Below are positions 17,156 to 25,714 of a stretch of DNA of 64,000 bases, in pieces. The notes under the pieces are model-generated. The model was given only the letters and a program-made list of their open reading frames with translations, was not told the DNA's origin and made no database searches. The stretch is from JANSYL01 sp963921255. GTDB lineage: Bacteria > Pseudomonadota > Alphaproteobacteria > Rhodobacterales > Rhodobacteraceae. Location: positions 806,001-870,000 of the forward strand of contig CAWUEW020000003.1 in assembly GCA_963921255.3 (NCBI GenBank), read 5' to 3'. Each line of letters opens with the position of its first letter. The first letter of the stretch is position 1. The position numbers and the translations under genes are program-made.

Positions 17156-18484
17156 ATGGCAGCGCGCAAAAAGAACATCCTGCTCATCTGTTTTGATGAC
17201 GCCATGGCGTATCAAAAATACAAAACCGTGTTCAAAGAACCGCTTCAGACCCCCAACCTGGACCGGATCGCCGGGCAGGCGGCGACGTTTCACTCGGCCT
17301 ATTGCCAGGCCCCGGTGTGCGGCCCCTCCCGATCCAGCTTCATGACAGCGCGCACGCCGCACCAATTGGGCATCCTCGACAACTATACGGATGTCTTCGA
17401 CATCTTCCCCACGCGTGAGTTTTGGCAGTATCGGCTGAAGGAAGACGGGTATTTCTGCTCGTCCGGGGGAAAGATGCACCACCGGTATCGCCCGGTGCGG
17501 CGCCGCTTTCACACCATCCTCTATTCCGATGCGCAAAAACGCTTTCAGGACGATATGAACTTGACCCCCGAGATCGAAAAGCACCGCTACGGCGGGCATC
17601 GTGGCGGATGGGGGACGACCAATCCTGACGATGACGGGTGGTACTATGACGCCCAATCCGCGGACTCGGCCGTCGAGTTTTTCGAGACTTACGACGGCGA
17701 CCAGCCCTTTTACCGTGAGGTCGGGTTCTTCAGCCCGCACGGGCCGCATTACACGCCGGCCCGGTTCAAGGACATGTACGATGTCGATAACTTCACTCCG
17801 CCGGAAAGTTGGGCGGAGGGGTTCGATCTGAACGCGTATACCGAAGAGCATTCTCTGCAGAACGATGCGATCAAAGCCGGGGACTGGAATTGGTGGCGCT
17901 GCAGCGTGCGCAACTACTTCGCGGCCCTCAGCCATGGCGATTACCATTTGGGTCGCGTGTGGGATGCGCTTCAGGCGTCGGGACATGCCGACAACACAAT
18001 CGTCATCATCATCTCCGATCACGGGTTTCACCTGGGCAACCGCAACCGCTATCGCAAATCGACCGTCTGGGAGCAGGCCGCCGGGGTGCCCTTCATCATC
18101 TACGATCCAGACGATCGCACCCGAAAGGATATCGACGACCCGGTTGCGCTTCTGGACGTGGGGCCGACCGTTTTGGACTACGCGGGGTTGGGCCCGATCG
18201 ACGGCAGTTTGGGGCGATCGGTGCGCCCCTATCTGGACGGCGGCGGCGACCCGGACCGGGCGGTCGCCACGTTCTATTTCAACAATGCGGCCATCCGGAA
18301 AGGACCTTACAGGATCATCCGCTTCGAGGATGGCAGCACCCAATTTTTCGATTTAGAAACAGACTATTGGCAGCATCACGATTTGGGTCAGGATCATCCT
18401 GATTTTGATTGGATGTACGCGGAATTGGTCGCCAGTTGCGCCGCGTGCGGGCTGGAGATTCCGGACCGCCCCGGTCAGGTGTGA
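17156..18484 (+). CDS. Cys-type sulfatase, iduronate-2-sulfatase-like
   Basis: This 442-residue alkaline-phosphatase-superfamily sulfatase has metal-binding Asp14-Asp15 in CFDDA, and Cys55 in CGPSRSSFMTAR, the CxPSR site whose Cys becomes formylglycine. A later metal site is SDHGFHLG. PNLDRIA and AYCQAPVCGPSR resemble iduronate-2-sulfatase and choline-sulfatase groups. There is no signal peptide, suggesting a cytoplasmic enzyme. A formylglycine-generating enzyme lies at 62951-63895. ATG 17156 (MAARKKN) is chosen because the upstream extension looks unlike the family. The substrate, perhaps a sulfated sugar, is unknown; the glycosyltransferase gene follows at once. Confidence 0.85.
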   Translation: MAARKKNILLICFDDAMAYQKYKTVFKEPLQTPNLDRIAGQAATFHSAYCQAPVCGPSRSSFMTARTPHQLGILDNYTDVFDIFPTREFWQYRLKEDGYFCSSGGKMHHRYRPVRRRFHTILYSDAQKRFQDDMNLTPEIEKHRYGGHRGGWGTTNPDDDGWYYDAQSADSAVEFFETYDGDQPFYREVGFFSPHGPHYTPARFKDMYDVDNFTPPESWAEGFDLNAYTEEHSLQNDAIKAGDWNWWRCSVRNYFAALSHGDYHLGRVWDALQASGHADNTIVIIISDHGFHLGNRNRYRKSTVWEQAAGVPFIIYDPDDRTRKDIDDPVALLDVGPTVLDYAGLGPIDGSLGRSVRPYLDGGGDPDRAVATFYFNNAAIRKGPYRIIRFEDGSTQFFDLETDYWQHHDLGQDHPDFDWMYAELVASCAACGLEIPDRPGQV

Positions 18485-18489
18485 ACGCG

Positions 18490-19383
18490 ATGGACAGCAC
18501 AAAGAAACCAATCGGCGCCGCAACCATGGTCTACAAGAACTATGTTTTTCTCAAACGCTGGTATGAATACTACGCCGCTCAATTCGGGGCCGAGAACCTC
18601 TATATTTTCAGCCATGGCGGCGATCCGGAACACCAAAAGATTGCGCCCGGTGCCAGTGTCATCCACGTGCCGCGCGATCCGGCGCTGTTCAAGTTCGACC
18701 GTCGCCGCTGGCGCATGATGAGCTTCTTCATTTCGGGGATGATGGAATTCTACAACTGGATGATCCTGTCCGACGTGGACGAGATCATGATTGTCGACCC
18801 GGATCTCGCGCCCGATTTGTTGAGCTACATCACGGCGACATACGGGGATTTCAAAACCGGTCCCAAGAATATCTCACCGTTTGCATTGGAATTGATCCAT
18901 GTGCCCGACGAAGAGCCGGAGCCGTTGGTGGACGGGGAAACCATCTTATCGCGCCGCCGCATTTTTCGACCCAACTTCAACTACAGCAAGCCCTGCCTCG
19001 TGCGGGCCCCGACGGTTTTTGGCCCCGGCGGACATCGCAACAGCCTCGGGCCGCGGCACCTGTCGGACGGACTGTATCTGCTGCACCTGAAGTTCGTGGA
19101 CCTCGATCTGATGAAGGCGCGCAGCAAGGTAAAGACCGAAACGGTCCAGACCGCAGCCGAAACAAACGACCATTTCAAATCCGGGCACAACTGGGGGGCG
19201 CTGGTGGAGAGCCATCGGAAAATTCTGGACGAGACCGAAATCCGGGGCGAAGACATTCGCCTCGAGGACTACCGGGCCGCCATGATGCAGCAGACCGAAA
19301 AGTACCAAGACCAGTTTGTCTTTGGCCATATCCGGACGCCATACCTGTACCGCATCCCCGAGCGGTTCGCGGGGGTGTTTTGA
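18490..19383 (+). CDS. Glycosyltransferase family 2-like protein
   Basis: This 297-residue protein begins GAATMVYKNYVFLKRWYEYY, a pattern of GT2/GT92-like (Glyco_tranf_2_4) enzymes, with a DxD motif in ILSDVDEIM near residue 95. The conserved NFNYSKPCLVRA and HLKF later fit the same group. It has no membrane segments. It starts 5 nt after the sulfatase stop (a GTG at 18481 overlapping that stop is an alternative), so the two are co-translated. It may build or edit a surface polysaccharide; the sugar is unknown. Confidence 0.75.
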   Translation: MDSTKKPIGAATMVYKNYVFLKRWYEYYAAQFGAENLYIFSHGGDPEHQKIAPGASVIHVPRDPALFKFDRRRWRMMSFFISGMMEFYNWMILSDVDEIMIVDPDLAPDLLSYITATYGDFKTGPKNISPFALELIHVPDEEPEPLVDGETILSRRRIFRPNFNYSKPCLVRAPTVFGPGGHRNSLGPRHLSDGLYLLHLKFVDLDLMKARSKVKTETVQTAAETNDHFKSGHNWGALVESHRKILDETEIRGEDIRLEDYRAAMMQQTEKYQDQFVFGHIRTPYLYRIPERFAGVF

Positions 19384-19404
19384 ACGGACGGCTGTCGGCG
19401 GCGG

Positions 19405-19833
19405 TCAGTCCTGCTTTGTCAGACGTGCAATTTCTTCTAGAAGAACGGCCGGATTGATCGGCTTAGGCAGGTACAGGCTTGCCTCGCCGCGGGCGGTGTC
19501 GCCGGGGTAGGGCGCATCCACTTCTGCCGTCATCAGGATCATCGGCGACTTGCGGTTGGGTGTCGCGCCGCTGCGCAAGGCGCAGATCACGCGGTCGCCC
19601 TGGGTCGGGGGCATGTTCCGATCAAAGATCAGCAAATCGAAAGGATGGGACAGCGCTTCGACCAGTGCGGTGTGCGTGTCACTGATCACGGTCAGGTCGA
19701 ACCCGCCCGCAAGTTCCAGGATTTGCGTCAGAATTTGCTGAACGACAGGATCATCGTCGGCAATCAGGACGCGGCGCTTGTGTTCCGTGACTGGCGCGCT
19801 GTCGCCCATGGACACGGGGGCGGGCTTGTTCAT
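19405..19833 (-). CDS. Single-domain response regulator
   Basis: This 142-residue receiver-only protein has the acidic pair in IADDDPVVQ, phosphoacceptor Asp in LLIFDRNMP, Thr in MTAEV and Lys in YLPKPI. No output domain is present, so it may act as a phosphate sink, a relay partner or a protein-protein effector. Its start overlaps the hybrid kinase stop (ATGA), so it is coexpressed with the kinase. Confidence 0.9.
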   Translation of the reverse strand: MNKPAPVSMGDSAPVTEHKRRVLIADDDPVVQQILTQILELAGGFDLTVISDTHTALVEALSHPFDLLIFDRNMPPTQGDRVICALRSGATPNRKSPMILMTAEVDAPYPGDTARGEASLYLPKPINPAVLLEEIARLTKQD

Positions 19834-22800
19834 GTGTCCTGCTCCTCAATCGGGGGGAGGAACGCGCCCATCACCTCGACCAGTTCGACTTGCTTGAAGG
19901 GTTTCGCGAGGAAGCTGTCAAACCCGGCCACGATATAGTCGGCCACTTGGTGGGCCATGGCGTTTGCCGTCACGGCGATGATTGGCGTTGCGGGGCGTCC
20001 GTAGGCCGTTTCCAGCGCCCGAATGCGCTTGATGGTTTCGACGCCATCCATATGCGGCATCGAAATATCCAACAGGATCAAGTCGAACGCCGCATCTGGC
20101 GCCTTGTCGAACCGCGCGGTTACGGCATCGATTGCGGCGAAGCCGTCGACGGCGTCGGTGATGTCGCAGCCCGTCTCCTCGAGCATGGCGCGGGCGACCA
20201 TGCGATTGGTCTTGCTGTCATCGGCCAGCAGAATGCGTTGGTTTGCGAAGCGGTCGGCGATGTGGACCGACGGCGCGTGTTCGACCGTCGTGCTGACATC
20301 GCTCGCCAACTCGACCTCGGGCAGGGGCAACATGATCTGGATCGTCGTGCCCTTGCCCGGCGCGCTTTTGATCTCGATATGTCCCTTCATCAGGGTGACC
20401 AGTTCGCGCACGACGGCCAGCCCCAGGCCGGTGCCGCCGTATTGGCCGGAGGTCGTTTTGTCGGCCTGCTGGAAAGCTTCGAACACGACGCCAACCTGGT
20501 CTTCGGTCATGCCGATGCCGCTGTCGGACACTTCGATCAGAAGCGGGCCCGCTTTGGGCGCATCGATATGCAGCTTCACGCAGCCTTCCGAGGTGAACTT
20601 CACCGCGTTGTTCAGCAGGTTATGGAGCACCTGGCGCAAGCGATGAACGTCGCCGAGGCGGCCTTGGTCGACACCATCCCCAACCGACAATTCAAAGCTG
20701 ATGCCCTTGGTTTGTGACAGTGCGCCGTAGACATTCCGCGCCTCGTCCCCAAGGGATTTGGGCGCGAACGGGGCGTCGACCAGTTCCAGTTTCCCGGCCT
20801 CGATCTTGGACATGTCGAGGATGTTGTTCAGCAAGCTCAGAAGCAACTCGCCGGAGCTGCGAATGGTCGAAATCATCGACTGCTGCCGCTCCTCCACCAG
20901 GGTGGGGGCCAGCAGTTCCGCCATGCCGAGCACCCCGTTCAGAGGGGTGCGGATTTCGTGGCTCATATTCGCGAGGAACAGGCTTTTGGCTTCGCTCGCC
21001 TGCAGGGCCTTCAGGCGTTCGGTGTACAGCTCGGTCACGTCGCTTCCGACGCCGCGGTAGCCCGACACCTCGCCAGAGGCTGACCGGATGGGTGTTGCGG
21101 ACAACCGCAACCAGCGCTGGCTGCCATCGCGGGCCTTGGCCTGGAAGATGAAGTTGCGGCAGCCTTCCTGGCTGTTGCACTTGGCTTGCAGTTCCGGCCA
21201 CTCGCGGTCCCCGGATTTTGCGGTGGGAGACAAGTCGCGCAAATCGTGCACCGGACGACCGAGGAAGTCGGCCACGTCCAGCCCCGTCACCTGTTCAAAG
21301 TTCTGCGACAGATAGGTGTGGGTCAGTGTCGGGTCGACCTCGAAGAACCAGTCGTTCGACAGGCTCGCAATGTCGTGGAAGCGCAGCTCGGCCGCGTCCC
21401 GCTGTTCCAAAGCCTCTGTCAAGTCGGAATTGGCTTTCTTGAGGGCCAGTTCCGAGGCCTTGCGGGAGCTGATATCGACCTGCACGCCCGAGACTTTCAG
21501 CGGGCGGCCATCGGCGCTGCGCGTCACGACGCGTCCGCGGGTTTCGACCCATACGGTGCGGCCATCCGCATGTTGCATGCGGAATTCGCTCGAAAAATTC
21601 TCGGTCTCGCCATGCAGAAGGGACAGCATGGATTTGGCGACTTTGGACTGGTCGTCCTGCACGACATGGCCGATGAATTGCAGCACGGTCCTGCGGTTGA
21701 GGTCGTCGAACGGGTACCCGAGCATCATGGCGTAGCGTTCGTTGATGACGATCTCATCGCGGCCCCGGACCCATTCCCATGTGCCCACTTCGGCGCCGTC
21801 AATGATCCCGGCCAGACGGTCCTCGGCCTGTTTCAAGGCGGTGATGTCCACCCGCATGCCAACGCGCCCGCCGTCCGCCGTGGGCCGTTCCAGGATTTGC
21901 AGCCACCGTCCGTCCGTATGCTGCTGTTCCAAAGGCGCGCCGGGGTTGCGGTGCCGCTCGAGGCGTTCCAGCGTCCATTCCTCTTCGCGGCCGATGGCTT
22001 CGGCGTATTCGCCCTGGGACACACCAAATCGGATGAGATCCTCGAACAGGACCCCGGGCACGATCATGGAGGCCGACTTTGGATAGAACTCGCGGTAGCG
22101 ATCGTTGCAGATCACCAAGCGGTCGGTTTTGTCGAAATAGGCAAAGGCATCGGGCAGGGCCTCGAGCGCGCTTTCGAGCAGACCCTGGTAATGCGCCAGG
22201 TCGGATTGGGCCGATTTCTGCGCGGTGATGTCTGTTGCAACGTGGATCAGGACAGTCTGGCCCGTCAGATCTTCCTGCATGGCCGAGATATTGAGATCGA
22301 CCCAGTATTCTTCACCGTCGCGCGTTTCGTTCAGGATTTCACCGCAGAACTGTTCCTGCGCCGCCATCGCACGTCCAATCGCGGCACCTGTTTCCGGGTC
22401 AGATTTGGGAGAGCGGGTGAAATCGACCAGGGGCTTGCCGCGCATTTCTTCGACGGAGTACCCCGACCGCGTCGTGAACGCGGGGTTTGCCCAGAACACG
22501 TTGCCGTCTGCGTCGGTCAGGATGACGAGGTTCGTCATCATCCGCGCAACCTGGCTCAGGCGTTCTAGGCGGCTGCGCGATACCTCATCCTGGGTGACGT
22601 CGCGCACAATGATGATCGTGCGGAAATCGTCGTGGCCCGGCGCGCCCACGGGTGCGATCGTCAACTCGTGCCACATATCGCGCCCATTGAGCGAGATCGG
22701 ATAGCGCTCTGGCTCGGAGATGCGACCGGTTTCCGCTGCGTCCACACCGCGATTGACGATGGCCGCGATATCGGCGGGCAGAACTTCGTCAACATGGCGC

Positions 22801-23591
22801 CCGATACGTTCTTCCATCGGGACGATCATGTTTTCGGGCTTGCCGGTGCAAAGACCGGTATAACGCCGGTCGCGGTCGAGCTCGAAAATCATCTCGGGGA
22901 TGGCTTGGAAAACACTGCCGATGCGCTGCGTGCTGCGCTCCAGTTCCTCTTGCGCCAGCTTGCGTTCGGCCTCGGCCTTCAGACGCTGCAGCGTCGTGCC
23001 GATTACGTCGGTCGCGGCCTTCAGAAGGGACACGATCGAGGGGTCGAACGGCTCGGCCGTGTGGGTGTTGTCGAAGCCGAGGAACCCGGCCAAGCCATCA
23101 TCGCCGCGGAAGGGCACCAGCAGGATGGCCTTGATGTCTTGTTCCAGCAAAACCGGCTTGAGCGCGCCACCGGATTTCCAAGCCGGAACATTGGGAATGT
23201 GGACGGGCTGATCGCCTTCCATCTGCGTCAGGCAAGGGCCGAGGACATCAATTGGAAAATTCTGGAGTTGGTCGATAAAGGCTTCGGTGCCCTCGGCGAC
23301 CCATTCATGTGTGTTGCGGATCGTCGTCGGCGAGATCACCTGGAATACATAGCTTCGGTCTGCGTTGGCAAAATGCCCGAGGCGTTCCAGCGCCCCGTCG
23401 ATCAGCGTGTCGGCATCTTCGGGTTTGACGCGCACGAGGTCGGCCAACAGACGGACGATGAACCCTTCAAGGGCTTGGCCATGCAAGGCGGGGGCGGCCA
23501 GGGCTTGCGCCCGTTCGGCAATGGGGCGCGGCGCAGCCGCCGACTCGGGCGCATCCGCCCGAAGCAGGCGCGGCGATTGCGGGCGTCCCAT
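19830..23591 (-). CDS. Hybrid histidine kinase, GAF-multiPAS-HisKA-HATPase-REC
   Basis: This 1253-residue protein reads in order: GAF-like domain (about 50-215), around five PAS/PAC units (about 225-860, each ending with VRDVTQ, VATDITAQ, MRVDITAL, VDISSRK or GSDVTELY), HisKA with phospho-His in NMSHEIRTPLNG, HATPase with NNAVKF, DSGIGM and GTGLGLAV, then a receiver with LLLDISMP and LAKPF. No membrane segment is evident, so it is a cytoplasmic sensor. The receiver implies a multistep relay through the Hpt protein encoded just upstream (23595-23960). The signal sensed is not known; no heme or chromophore Cys was identified. Confidence 0.9.
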   Translation of the reverse strand: MGRPQSPRLLRADAPESAAAPRPIAERAQALAAPALHGQALEGFIVRLLADLVRVKPEDADTLIDGALERLGHFANADRSYVFQVISPTTIRNTHEWVAEGTEAFIDQLQNFPIDVLGPCLTQMEGDQPVHIPNVPAWKSGGALKPVLLEQDIKAILLVPFRGDDGLAGFLGFDNTHTAEPFDPSIVSLLKAATDVIGTTLQRLKAEAERKLAQEELERSTQRIGSVFQAIPEMIFELDRDRRYTGLCTGKPENMIVPMEERIGRHVDEVLPADIAAIVNRGVDAAETGRISEPERYPISLNGRDMWHELTIAPVGAPGHDDFRTIIIVRDVTQDEVSRSRLERLSQVARMMTNLVILTDADGNVFWANPAFTTRSGYSVEEMRGKPLVDFTRSPKSDPETGAAIGRAMAAQEQFCGEILNETRDGEEYWVDLNISAMQEDLTGQTVLIHVATDITAQKSAQSDLAHYQGLLESALEALPDAFAYFDKTDRLVICNDRYREFYPKSASMIVPGVLFEDLIRFGVSQGEYAEAIGREEEWTLERLERHRNPGAPLEQQHTDGRWLQILERPTADGGRVGMRVDITALKQAEDRLAGIIDGAEVGTWEWVRGRDEIVINERYAMMLGYPFDDLNRRTVLQFIGHVVQDDQSKVAKSMLSLLHGETENFSSEFRMQHADGRTVWVETRGRVVTRSADGRPLKVSGVQVDISSRKASELALKKANSDLTEALEQRDAAELRFHDIASLSNDWFFEVDPTLTHTYLSQNFEQVTGLDVADFLGRPVHDLRDLSPTAKSGDREWPELQAKCNSQEGCRNFIFQAKARDGSQRWLRLSATPIRSASGEVSGYRGVGSDVTELYTERLKALQASEAKSLFLANMSHEIRTPLNGVLGMAELLAPTLVEERQQSMISTIRSSGELLLSLLNNILDMSKIEAGKLELVDAPFAPKSLGDEARNVYGALSQTKGISFELSVGDGVDQGRLGDVHRLRQVLHNLLNNAVKFTSEGCVKLHIDAPKAGPLLIEVSDSGIGMTEDQVGVVFEAFQQADKTTSGQYGGTGLGLAVVRELVTLMKGHIEIKSAPGKGTTIQIMLPLPEVELASDVSTTVEHAPSVHIADRFANQRILLADDSKTNRMVARAMLEETGCDITDAVDGFAAIDAVTARFDKAPDAAFDLILLDISMPHMDGVETIKRIRALETAYGRPATPIIAVTANAMAHQVADYIVAGFDSFLAKPFKQVELVEVMGAFLPPIEEQDT

Positions 23592-23594
23592 GGG

Positions 23595-23960
23595 TCAGCC
23601 CCCGCTTTTCGCCGCGATAGACGCCAGCTTCATCAGGATCAGGTCGATGTGGTTCAGGATATCGTCGATATCCGGCGCCGCATCATCCCCACTGATCAGG
23701 GCGCGCAGGGCCGTATCCGTTTCGGCGCTCAGATCACCGAGGTTCTGGAAGCCGATTGAACCGGCGATGCCGGCGATCTTGTGGATCTCTGAACGCAAGT
23801 TGAACAGGGCACTGTCCAAGTCACTGCCAGCCGCGATCGCGTCCAGACTGGACGTGATAATGGCCACCCGTTCGGGGACGGAAGCCACGAAATTCTGGCG
23901 GATCGGCGCCAGCGCCGCACGCAATGCTTCCGACATTTCAGACATGTCACTTGGAGCCAT
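23595..23960 (-). CDS. Hpt phosphotransfer protein
   Basis: This 121-residue helical protein carries the Hpt motif EIHKIAGIAGSIGF, with the phospho-accepting His. It would carry phosphate from the hybrid kinase receiver to a response regulator. ATG 23960 has GGAGGTG in front, and an earlier in-frame start is less likely. It ends 3 nt before the kinase start, so all four genes (25034 down to 19405) form one signalling operon. Confidence 0.88.
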   Translation of the reverse strand: MAPSDMSEMSEALRAALAPIRQNFVASVPERVAIITSSLDAIAAGSDLDSALFNLRSEIHKIAGIAGSIGFQNLGDLSAETDTALRALISGDDAAPDIDDILNHIDLILMKLASIAAKSGG

Positions 23961-24011
23961 GATGCACCTCCGCGGAAACACTACCGCTTATTGTCTCTAG
24001 CGCAAAAGTCT

Positions 24012-25034
24012 TCATGCTTCCTGAACCTTTTGCTGAGACTTTGACTTGTTCGAGAAGAGCTTTGTGGATTTGCGGCGCGGTGGGATAGGGTCGCCAAAGC
24101 TTTCTTGCAGCTTCGTGCGGGCCTCTTCGAGGCGCAGAACTTCGCCTGCACCTTCCGAGCGGCGCGCCAAGCTGTCGACGGCGCGCATCAGGATCTGCCC
24201 GCTGGCCACGGCAAAGATGCTGCCGCCCCGGCAGTTCCCGACAACCACCTGCGGCCAGTCGGGCGCGGTCAGGTCGTCGCCCAGGCGATGGCGCAGTTCG
24301 AATTCCAGCGCCTCTTGCAGCGCTTCGTCATCCACCACTTCCGGCCCGGCGCATGCGGCGATCAGGACGCCATGGCTGAGGCGGGTGACCAATTGCAGAT
24401 CGCTCCTGAACGACACGGCAAGGGCCGTTGCCATCGCGGCCATGATGTCGTCGACCACGTCAGGCCCACGATGTTCCAGCCAGTCGGACACACCGGTGAT
24501 CCCGAATGCCAGGAATTGGAACCGGGCGCTTTCGATCCGGGACAGGGTGGCCACGAAGTTGCAGAAGACATCGAACGGACGGTAGGTGTTCGTCGCGCCC
24601 CGAAACAGGCAATCCTTTGCGTCGGTCCGCGGCCCGCTCGGCTCGCCTTTTTGGGCCAGCGCGAGGCGTTCAAAGATCCGCAACCGAGACTGAAACTCCA
24701 ACGGATTAAGGGGCTTTTGCAGATAATCGGTGCTGCCAAGCGAGAACGCATCTGTCACGGCCTTTTCGTCGCCGCGCAGCGTGACCATCAAAATGGGCGT
24801 TTCGGTGAACTGCGGCATCTGGCGAATGCGTGACAGCAACTCGAGCCCGCTAATGCCGGGCAGGTCGATGTCGAGGAGGAAAAGATCGGCATCTTCGCCG
24901 TCCAAAAGCGCGTCTTCGGCATCTTCCGCCGTTTCAAAATGGCGGAGGTCGAACCCATCCATAGACGTGATAAACGCCTGAATAAGTTGGGCGACCACTG
25001 GATCATCTTCGACGTTGATTACTTTCAAGACCAT
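24012..25034 (-). CDS. Response regulator with degenerate GGDEF-like output
   Basis: This 340-residue protein has an N-terminal receiver (VEDDP, phospho-Asp in FLLDIDLPG, VTLRG, Lys in LQKPL). The C-terminal part, from about residue 150, runs FDVFCNFVATLSRIESARFQFLAFGITG and later LVTRLSHGVLIAACAG, then a basic Lys-Ser-rich tail. That layout is like a GGDEF fold in which the RxGGDEF turn has become RLSHGVLIA. If so it is not an active diguanylate cyclase. The fold assignment is inference. ATG 25034 is preferred over a TTG at 25046 because TTGGAG lies 8 nt before it. It is first in the relay operon. Confidence 0.78.
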   Translation of the reverse strand: MVLKVINVEDDPVVAQLIQAFITSMDGFDLRHFETAEDAEDALLDGEDADLFLLDIDLPGISGLELLSRIRQMPQFTETPILMVTLRGDEKAVTDAFSLGSTDYLQKPLNPLEFQSRLRIFERLALAQKGEPSGPRTDAKDCLFRGATNTYRPFDVFCNFVATLSRIESARFQFLAFGITGVSDWLEHRGPDVVDDIMAAMATALAVSFRSDLQLVTRLSHGVLIAACAGPEVVDDEALQEALEFELRHRLGDDLTAPDWPQVVVGNCRGGSIFAVASGQILMRAVDSLARRSEGAGEVLRLEEARTKLQESFGDPIPPRRKSTKLFSNKSKSQQKVQEA

Positions 25035-25251
25035 TCTGGTCTCCAAGCGCGATACGGATTCAAAAATTTACTGTGTTAACCCTTGCGACCCAATCTGGGC
25101 AAAATTGCGGAAGGGTTGTGTTCGGATGCGACAATTCTCGCGAAACTGTGAGTAACGGCCATGTGTGTGGACCATGGGGGCCTTTTCTGCGAGCGATGTG
25201 GTGGAATTGCGGCGGCGGCGCGGCGTGTTTGAAGCAATGCGGGATGAGATC

Positions 25252-25713
25252 ATGAACAGGCGCAGATTGCTGGTTGGATTGGGCGGCATTGCCGTCGTCG
25301 GAGCCGGTTGGACTCTGGGCGGACAATCCTTGTTTTACAGGGCTTTGACCCCGGAATTGGCGGGCGAAACCATTGCGGCCGACGTGGCCCATGACCTCGT
25401 GCAGGCCGGCAACCTGATCCTGATTGATATTCGCCGCCCCGACGAATGGGCGGCGACGGGATCACCCGTTGGCGCCGTCCAGGTCGATATGCGCAGCGCG
25501 GATTTCGCAGATCAGATGCGCCGCATTCGCGAAGCTGCCCCGGGCACGCCGCTGGCCGTGATCTGCATGCGCGGCGTGCGCTCGGCCCGCGTGACCAATG
25601 ATCTGATCGCGGCCGGCTTTACCGACATACGGGATGTATCCGAAGGCATGTTGGGCTCTGCAGCGGGGCCCGGATGGATCGGCCGCGGCCTTCCGGTTTT
25701 CGGACGCGGCTAG
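25252..25713 (+). CDS. Rhodanese-domain protein with N-terminal membrane anchor
   Basis: This 153-residue protein starts with MNRRRLLVGLGGIAVVGAG, an Arg-rich n-region and hydrophobic stretch without an obvious cleavage site, so a membrane-anchored or exported form is likely. A rhodanese domain follows with LILIDIRRPDEW and active-site loop CMRGVRSARV, with catalytic Cys intact. It could move sulfane sulfur or act on thiosulfate or cyanide; no partner is adjacent. It converges on opgH, with a single base between the two stops. The start was chosen for the signal-like N-terminus. Confidence 0.82.
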   Translation: MNRRRLLVGLGGIAVVGAGWTLGGQSLFYRALTPELAGETIAADVAHDLVQAGNLILIDIRRPDEWAATGSPVGAVQVDMRSADFADQMRRIREAAPGTPLAVICMRGVRSARVTNDLIAAGFTDIRDVSEGMLGSAAGPGWIGRGLPVFGRG

Positions 25714-25714
25714 C

